From contig CAJMPF010000037.1 of NCBI GenBank assembly GCA_905215195.1, positions 1 through 10,511 on the forward strand: 10,511 bases of DNA, read 5' to 3'. Origin of the DNA: an uncultured bacterium. GTDB lineage: Bacteria; Actinomycetota; Coriobacteriia; Coriobacteriales; Coriobacteriaceae. The notes under the pieces are model-generated. The model saw only the letters and a list, made by a program, of their open reading frames with translations, was not told the DNA's origin and did no database searches. Position numbers and translations under genes: made by a program. Shown here piece after piece: positions 6,156-10,511 of this stretch. Each line of letters opens with the position of its first letter. The first letter of the stretch is position 1.

Positions 6156-6159
6156 AATC

Positions 6160-6354
6160 GTGGGAGTTATCGGTTACGGTCTCGGTGTTATCGGCGCTGG
6201 TCTTGCTATCGGCCTGTCTGCTCTGGGTGCTACGGGTGCTATGGCCCGTCAGCCTGAGGTCCAGGGCCGCGTGTTCACCGTCTTCATCATGGGCTCCGCT
6301 TTCGGCGAGGCTCTGGCTCTGATCGGCTTCGTTGTCGCGCTGATCGTTAAATAG
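6160..6354 (+). CDS. atpE: F1Fo-ATP synthase subunit c
   Basis: The ring-forming proteolipid of Fo: a 64-residue, two-helix hairpin. Helix 1 is glycine-rich (G5, G7, G9, G12, G14, G18). The polar loop is ARQPE (29-33). The ion-carrying carboxylate is Glu50, in SAFGEALALIGF. Sodium-type c subunits have Gln in helix 1 and Ser/Thr right after the Glu. Here the aligned positions are Ile17 and Ala51-Leu52, so proton coupling is inferred. At 64 residues it is short for the family (about 70-89). The start is well bounded: GTG 6160 has the strong AAAGGAGG, and an in-frame TAA at 6133 precedes it with no other usual start codon between. Confidence 0.96.
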   Translation: MGVIGYGLGVIGAGLAIGLSALGATGAMARQPEVQGRVFTVFIMGSAFGEALALIGFVVALIVK

Positions 6355-6369
6355 CACGGAGCGTCAAGT

Positions 6370-6972
6370 ATGAATCTTTCATCCCAGAAGAGCGCGATCG
6401 CACTCTCCGCGTCCGCGGCCGCGCTGCTCATGCCGGTTTCCGCGTTCGCCGAGGACGGCGCCGCCGGTGCGGACATCCTCATCCCTAAGATGGCGGAGTT
6501 CATCCCGGCGCTTATCGCCTTCCTGATTATCTGGATCGTGCTGGCCAAGGTCGCCCTGCCGGGCATCATGAAAACCATGGAGGAGCGCGGCAAGAAGATC
6601 GAGGAGAGCCTCGACGAGGCCGAGAAGACCAAGCAGGAGGCTATCGCCAAGCGCGCTGAGTCCGACTCGATCGTCACCGACGCCCGTCGTCAGGCTGCCG
6701 ACATCGTTCTCGAGGCCCGTAAGGACGCCGAGTCCGAGCGTGCCCGTATCATCGAGGCTGCTCACAAGGAGGCCGAGGAGATCATCGCCAAGGCCCATAC
6801 GACCGTCGAGGACGAGCGCAAGTCCATCTACGCCGGTGCCGCGAGCTCCATCGCCGACCTGTCCGTTGCCGTCGCCACCAAGATCGTGGGCGAGGCACTC
6901 GAGGACGATGCCGAGCAGAAGAAGCTCATCGAGCGCTACATCCAGGAAGCAGGTAGCCTGAATGCCGACTAG
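6370..6972 (+). CDS. atpF: F1Fo-ATP synthase subunit b with signal-peptide-like N-terminus
   Basis: The peripheral stalk subunit joining Fo to F1 via delta. It has 200 residues, against about 156-170 in many bacteria. Residues 1-27 look like a Sec signal peptide: Lys7, a hydrophobic Ala/Leu stretch (9-23) and A-F-A (25-27) followed by Glu-Asp. The true membrane anchor follows at 43-60 (EFIPALIAFLIIWIVLAK spans 43-60), then a long charged, Ala/Glu/Lys/Arg-rich helix (~67-150) expected to form the right-handed coiled coil, and a C-terminal delta-binding part. The start ATG 6370 has GGAG (6358-6361) 8 bases upstream, 15 bp after atpE. The reading frame runs 11 bp into atpH, implying translational coupling. 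Cleavage is a prediction only. Confidence 0.95.
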   Translation: MNLSSQKSAIALSASAAALLMPVSAFAEDGAAGADILIPKMAEFIPALIAFLIIWIVLAKVALPGIMKTMEERGKKIEESLDEAEKTKQEAIAKRAESDSIVTDARRQAADIVLEARKDAESERARIIEAAHKEAEEIIAKAHTTVEDERKSIYAGAASSIADLSVAVATKIVGEALEDDAEQKKLIERYIQEAGSLNAD

Positions 6973-7438
6973 CCGCTATCAGGACAAGGTGCTCGAGACC
7001 TACGCGCGTTCCCTTTTGGAAGCCGCCAAGGCCGAGAACCATGTGTTCGAGGACCTCGAGATGATCGAGCGCTTGGCTTCTGCCAGCCCCGAGATCATCG
7101 CCGTGCTCGACACCATGTCCAAGCGCGACCAGCTCGACCTTCTTCCCAAGGTGGCAGCTGCCTTTAAGTATGTTGCCGAGGAAGACGAGGATGTAGTGGG
7201 CGTGACCGTCACCACGGCGATCCCGCTCGACGACGAGCTGCGTCAAACCATCACTAAGAAATGCGAGCAGGACTTCGGCCGCAAGGTATTCCTTATCGAG
7301 CAGGTCGACCCGTCTATCGTGGGCGGCCTGGTGCTCGAGGCCCGCGGCGAGCGTCGTGACATTTCCGTCAAGACGCAGCTGCGCATCGCGCAGGAGACCC
7401 TCGCAAACTCTGCTAATTCGTACGGAGGTGAAGCCTAA
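6962..7438 (+). CDS. atpH: F1Fo-ATP synthase subunit delta
   Basis: Links the b stalk to the top of the alpha-beta hexamer. It has 158 residues, somewhat shorter than the usual ~175-180. The N-terminal helical domain starts with YARSLLEAAKAEN (14-26), a typical delta signature. Later come VTVTTAIPLDDELRQ (~81-95) and the C-terminal signature VDPSIVGGLVLEARGERRDI, matching the family's VDPSLIGG. ATG 6962 lies inside the end of atpF (11-bp overlap), with CAGGAAG (6943-6949) and AGG (6951-6953) upstream. Its stop codon overlaps the atpA start by one base (TAATG). Confidence 0.95.
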   Translation: MPTSRYQDKVLETYARSLLEAAKAENHVFEDLEMIERLASASPEIIAVLDTMSKRDQLDLLPKVAAAFKYVAEEDEDVVGVTVTTAIPLDDELRQTITKKCEQDFGRKVFLIEQVDPSIVGGLVLEARGERRDISVKTQLRIAQETLANSANSYGGEA

Positions 7439-9036
7439 TGTCCGAAACCCTCAATGCCCAGGATATCGCCAAGAAACTGCAGGAGCAGCTCACGAGCCTC
7501 TCCGCGACGGTCGATACGCATGAGGTTTCAACGGTCGACGAGGTAGGCGACGGCATCGCGCGCGTCTCCGGCCTCAAGAGCGCCATGGCAGGCGAGCTTC
7601 TGGAGTTCAAGAGCTCCGATACCGGTGAGACCGTCTTCGGCCTTGCCCAGAACCTTGACCGTGACGAGGTCGGCGCCGTTCTGTTCGGTGCCGTCGACTC
7701 CATCAAGGAAGGCGACGAGTGCCGCACCACTGGCCGCGTTATGGATATCCCCGTGAGCCGTGCCATGCTCGGCCGCGTCGTCAATCCGCTCGGCCAGCCT
7801 ATCGACGGCCTGGGTGACATCGTCGCCACGCATCGTCGCCCCATCGAGTTCAAGGCTCCCGGCGTCATCGATCGTACCCCGGTGTGCGAGCCGGTTCAGA
7901 CCGGTCTGCTCGCTATCGACTCCATGGTGCCTATTGGCCGCGGTCAGCGTGAGCTCATCATCGGTGACCGTAAGACCGGTAAGACCGCCATCGCCATCGA
8001 CGCTATCCTCAACCAGCGCGGCAAGGGCATGGTCTGCATCTATGTCGCCATCGGCCAGAAGGCCTCCACGGTTGCCAACATCCGCGAGACCCTCGCTCAG
8101 CACGGTGCGCTCGACTACACCATCATCGTTTCGGCCACCGCTGCCGATTCCGCCCCTATGCAGTACATCGCGCCTATGGCCGGTGCCGCTATTGGCGAGT
8201 TCTTTATGTACAACGGCGAGGACGGCAAGCCCGCCAGCGAGACCAACCCCGGCGGCCACGTGCTCGTCATCTACGATGACCTGTCCAAGCAGGCTGTGGC
8301 CTACCGTCAGATGTCGCTGACGCTGCATCGTCCGCCCGGACGCGAGGCCTATCCTGGCGACATCTTCTACCTGCACTCTCGTCTGCTCGAGCGTGCCGTC
8401 AAGATGTCCAAGAAGAACGGTTACGGCTCCATGACGGCTCTGCCGATCATCGAGACCCAGGACGGCGACGTCTCGGCCTACATTCCGACCAACGTCATTT
8501 CCATTACCGATGGTCAGATCTACCTGCAGTCCGAGCTCTTCTTCCAGGGTCAGCGCCCGGCAGTCGACGTGGGTATCTCCGTGTCCCGCGTCGGTGGCGA
8601 TGCGCAGACCAAGGCCATGAAGCAGGTCGCCGGCAACCTCCGTCTGGACCTCGCTTCCTATCAGGAGCTCGCTGGCTTTACGCAGTTCGGCTCCGACCTC
8701 GACGAGGCTACTCAGAAGCAGCTGACCCACGGTGCTCGCATGACCGAGCTCCTGAAGCAGCCGCGTTACAAGCCGTTTGAGGTTGGCGAGCAGATCGTTA
8801 CGCTGTTCGCTGGCAACGAGGGCTTCCTGGATGACCTGGAGATCGCCGACGTGCTGCCTTTCCGTGCCGAGCTCATCGAGTACATGGACAATGGCTTTGG
8901 TTCGCTGCTCGACAAGGTTCGCGCCAAGAAGATCGATGATGACACCAAGGCTGAGCTCTTGCGCGTCATCGGCGACTTCAAGCAGCAGTTCATGGCCAAG
9001 CACCATTCGGATGTTTCTGGATCAGAGGAGAACTAA
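7438..9036 (+). CDS. atpA: F1Fo-ATP synthase subunit alpha
   Basis: The non-catalytic nucleotide-binding subunit of F1 (532 residues; usual ~500-550). The P-loop is GDRKTGKT (176-183). Lys replaces the Gln seen in E. coli, as in mycobacterial alpha subunits. The conserved arginine reaching the catalytic site is in VSRVGGDAQT (R384). PGREAYPGD and GNLRLDLASYQEL are other family blocks. The C-terminus has a short polar tail rich in His, Ser and Glu. The start is ATG 7438 in TAATG with GGAGG (7424-7428) 9 bases upstream. Reinitiation by ribosomes finishing atpH is likely. The long open frame on the opposite strand here is a codon-bias artefact. Confidence 0.98.
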   Translation: MSETLNAQDIAKKLQEQLTSLSATVDTHEVSTVDEVGDGIARVSGLKSAMAGELLEFKSSDTGETVFGLAQNLDRDEVGAVLFGAVDSIKEGDECRTTGRVMDIPVSRAMLGRVVNPLGQPIDGLGDIVATHRRPIEFKAPGVIDRTPVCEPVQTGLLAIDSMVPIGRGQRELIIGDRKTGKTAIAIDAILNQRGKGMVCIYVAIGQKASTVANIRETLAQHGALDYTIIVSATAADSAPMQYIAPMAGAAIGEFFMYNGEDGKPASETNPGGHVLVIYDDLSKQAVAYRQMSLTLHRPPGREAYPGDIFYLHSRLLERAVKMSKKNGYGSMTALPIIETQDGDVSAYIPTNVISITDGQIYLQSELFFQGQRPAVDVGISVSRVGGDAQTKAMKQVAGNLRLDLASYQELAGFTQFGSDLDEATQKQLTHGARMTELLKQPRYKPFEVGEQIVTLFAGNEGFLDDLEIADVLPFRAELIEYMDNGFGSLLDKVRAKKIDDDTKAELLRVIGDFKQQFMAKHHSDVSGSEEN

Positions 9037-9041
9037 GCCCC

Positions 9042-9949
9042 ATGGCCAACCTTCGCGACATTAAGAAGCGAATCTCCTCGGTTACCACGACCAAGCAGAT
9101 CACGCGCACGATGGAGATGGTCTCTACGGCCAAGATTCGTCGTGCCCTCGATCGCTCCAAGCAGGCCGAGCCCTATAAGGAGGCGCTGACCGACGTCATG
9201 TTGACGGTCGCCGGCGACGCCTCCTGTTCGGGCACCGATCCCATGCTGCAGAAGCATGAGAGCGTCAAGCATGGCCTGATTGTCGTTATTGCCTCGGACC
9301 GCGGCCTTGCCGGCGGTTTCAATACGACGGTGGAGCGCACGGCCGAAAAGCTCGCCGCTTCTTGGGCGAACGACAGCATCGAATGCGAGATCATCGCGTG
9401 CGGGCGTAAGCCGGCCACGTATTTCCGTGACCGCGCAAACGTTGTCATGCACTTTGAGGGCAACTCCTCTGAGCCCGATTTCAATCAGGCCCGCATGATC
9501 TCCTCTCATATCTGCGATGCGTATCGTGCCGGTGAGCTTGACCGTGTCGAGCTTGTCTACCACCACGCCAAGAACCGCGTGGATCAGGAGCTTCGCGTCG
9601 AGCATCTGTTGCCGCTCGACCCCGAGATGATCGCTATGGCCCACGGTCCGCGTAAGAACGAGACCGACGCCCCTAAGCGCATCTCGTCCACGTTCGAGTT
9701 CGTGCCCTCTCCCGAGCATGTTCTCGGCAAGCTTGTGCCGTCTTATATCCTGACGGTCATCTACCAGGCCCTGATCGATTCGGCGGCTGCCGAGCAGGGT
9801 GCACGCCGCAAGGCCATGCACTCCGCGACGGAAAACGCCACCGCGATCATCTCGACCCTTACCCGCACGTATAGTCGCGTGCGCCAGGCTTCGATCACGA
9901 CCGAGATTAACGAGATCGTCGGCGGAGCCTCAGCATTGGAGGAACAGTA

Positions 9950-9950
<1 letters not shown>
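9042..9950 (+). CDS. atpG: F1Fo-ATP synthase subunit gamma
   Basis: The central rotor shaft of F1 (302 residues; usual ~285-310). The N-terminal helix has the family sequence DIKKRISSVTTTKQITRTM followed by EMVSTAKIRRA (residues 6-35). The Rossmann-like middle has IASDRGLAGGFNTT (83-96). The C-terminal helix contains SEN-like ATENATAI and ITTEINEIVGGASAL, with the conserved TEI-EIV-GA pattern. The two terminal helices form the coiled coil inside the hexamer. GAGGAG (9025-9030) lies 11 bases before ATG 9042, and the gap from atpA is 5 bp. Its TAA overlaps the atpD ATG by one base. Confidence 0.98.

Positions 9951-10511
<561 letters not shown>

Noticed and set aside
7528..9006. 492-residue open frame on the minus strand opposite atpA
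   Set aside because: Its protein has no recognisable family and mirrors the codon bias of atpA. Long antisense frames are expected in GC-rich genes, and no ribosome-binding site context supports it.

Overview
The window looks like a core-genome segment of a high-G+C Gram-positive bacterium. Coriobacteriia (Collinsella or a close relative) is my best guess. Three things support this: GC-rich coding sequence with C/G-ending codons; the order prmC, tsaC/sua5, upp, small membrane protein, atpBEFHAGD, which blends the Mycobacterium and Bacillus arrangements; and actinobacterial traits in the F1 subunits (GDRKTGKT P-loop in alpha, N-terminal extension in beta). The genus is an inference that needs a database search. 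All genes are on the + strand and both ends are cut inside genes.

Layout. 1-718 is the 3' part of prmC (release-factor glutamine methyltransferase), with a long Ala/Glu-rich linker before the catalytic domain. 719-1430 holds a small, less GC-rich hicAB toxin-antitoxin module with its own promoter and a perfect 22-bp palindrome overlapping that promoter. It sits between prmC and tsaC, which are often neighbours. 1565-2308 is a TsaC/Sua5-family threonylcarbamoyl-AMP synthase with an insertion. 2322-3863 is glpK (glycerol kinase), 13 bp behind tsaC. 3987-4634 is upp (uracil phosphoribosyltransferase). A 282-bp spacer then carries hairpins, a direct repeat and a promoter for the ATP synthase operon.

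From 4917 to the end runs the F1Fo-ATP synthase operon: an AtpI-like small membrane protein, atpB (a), atpE (c), atpF (b), atpH (delta), atpA (alpha), atpG (gamma) and the start of atpD (beta). It is tightly packed, with 1-bp or 11-bp overlaps at F/H, H/A and G/D. The only sizeable gap (124 bp) lies before atpE and contains a short hairpin and the strongest Shine-Dalgarno sequence of the window, fitting the need for many c subunits per complex. The c subunit lacks the sodium-binding residues, so the enzyme is probably proton-coupled.

Most of the window is ordinary housekeeping. The parts worth a second look are the hicAB module (HicB with an excisionase-like and AT-hook-like tail facing an AT-rich palindrome), the PrmC linker, the TsaC insertion, the signal-peptide-like start of subunit b, and the structured spacer upstream of the atp promoter. 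I see no CRISPR array, tRNA, rRNA, insertion sequence or prophage gene, and no clearly new system. No gene-free stretch exceeds 300 bases.
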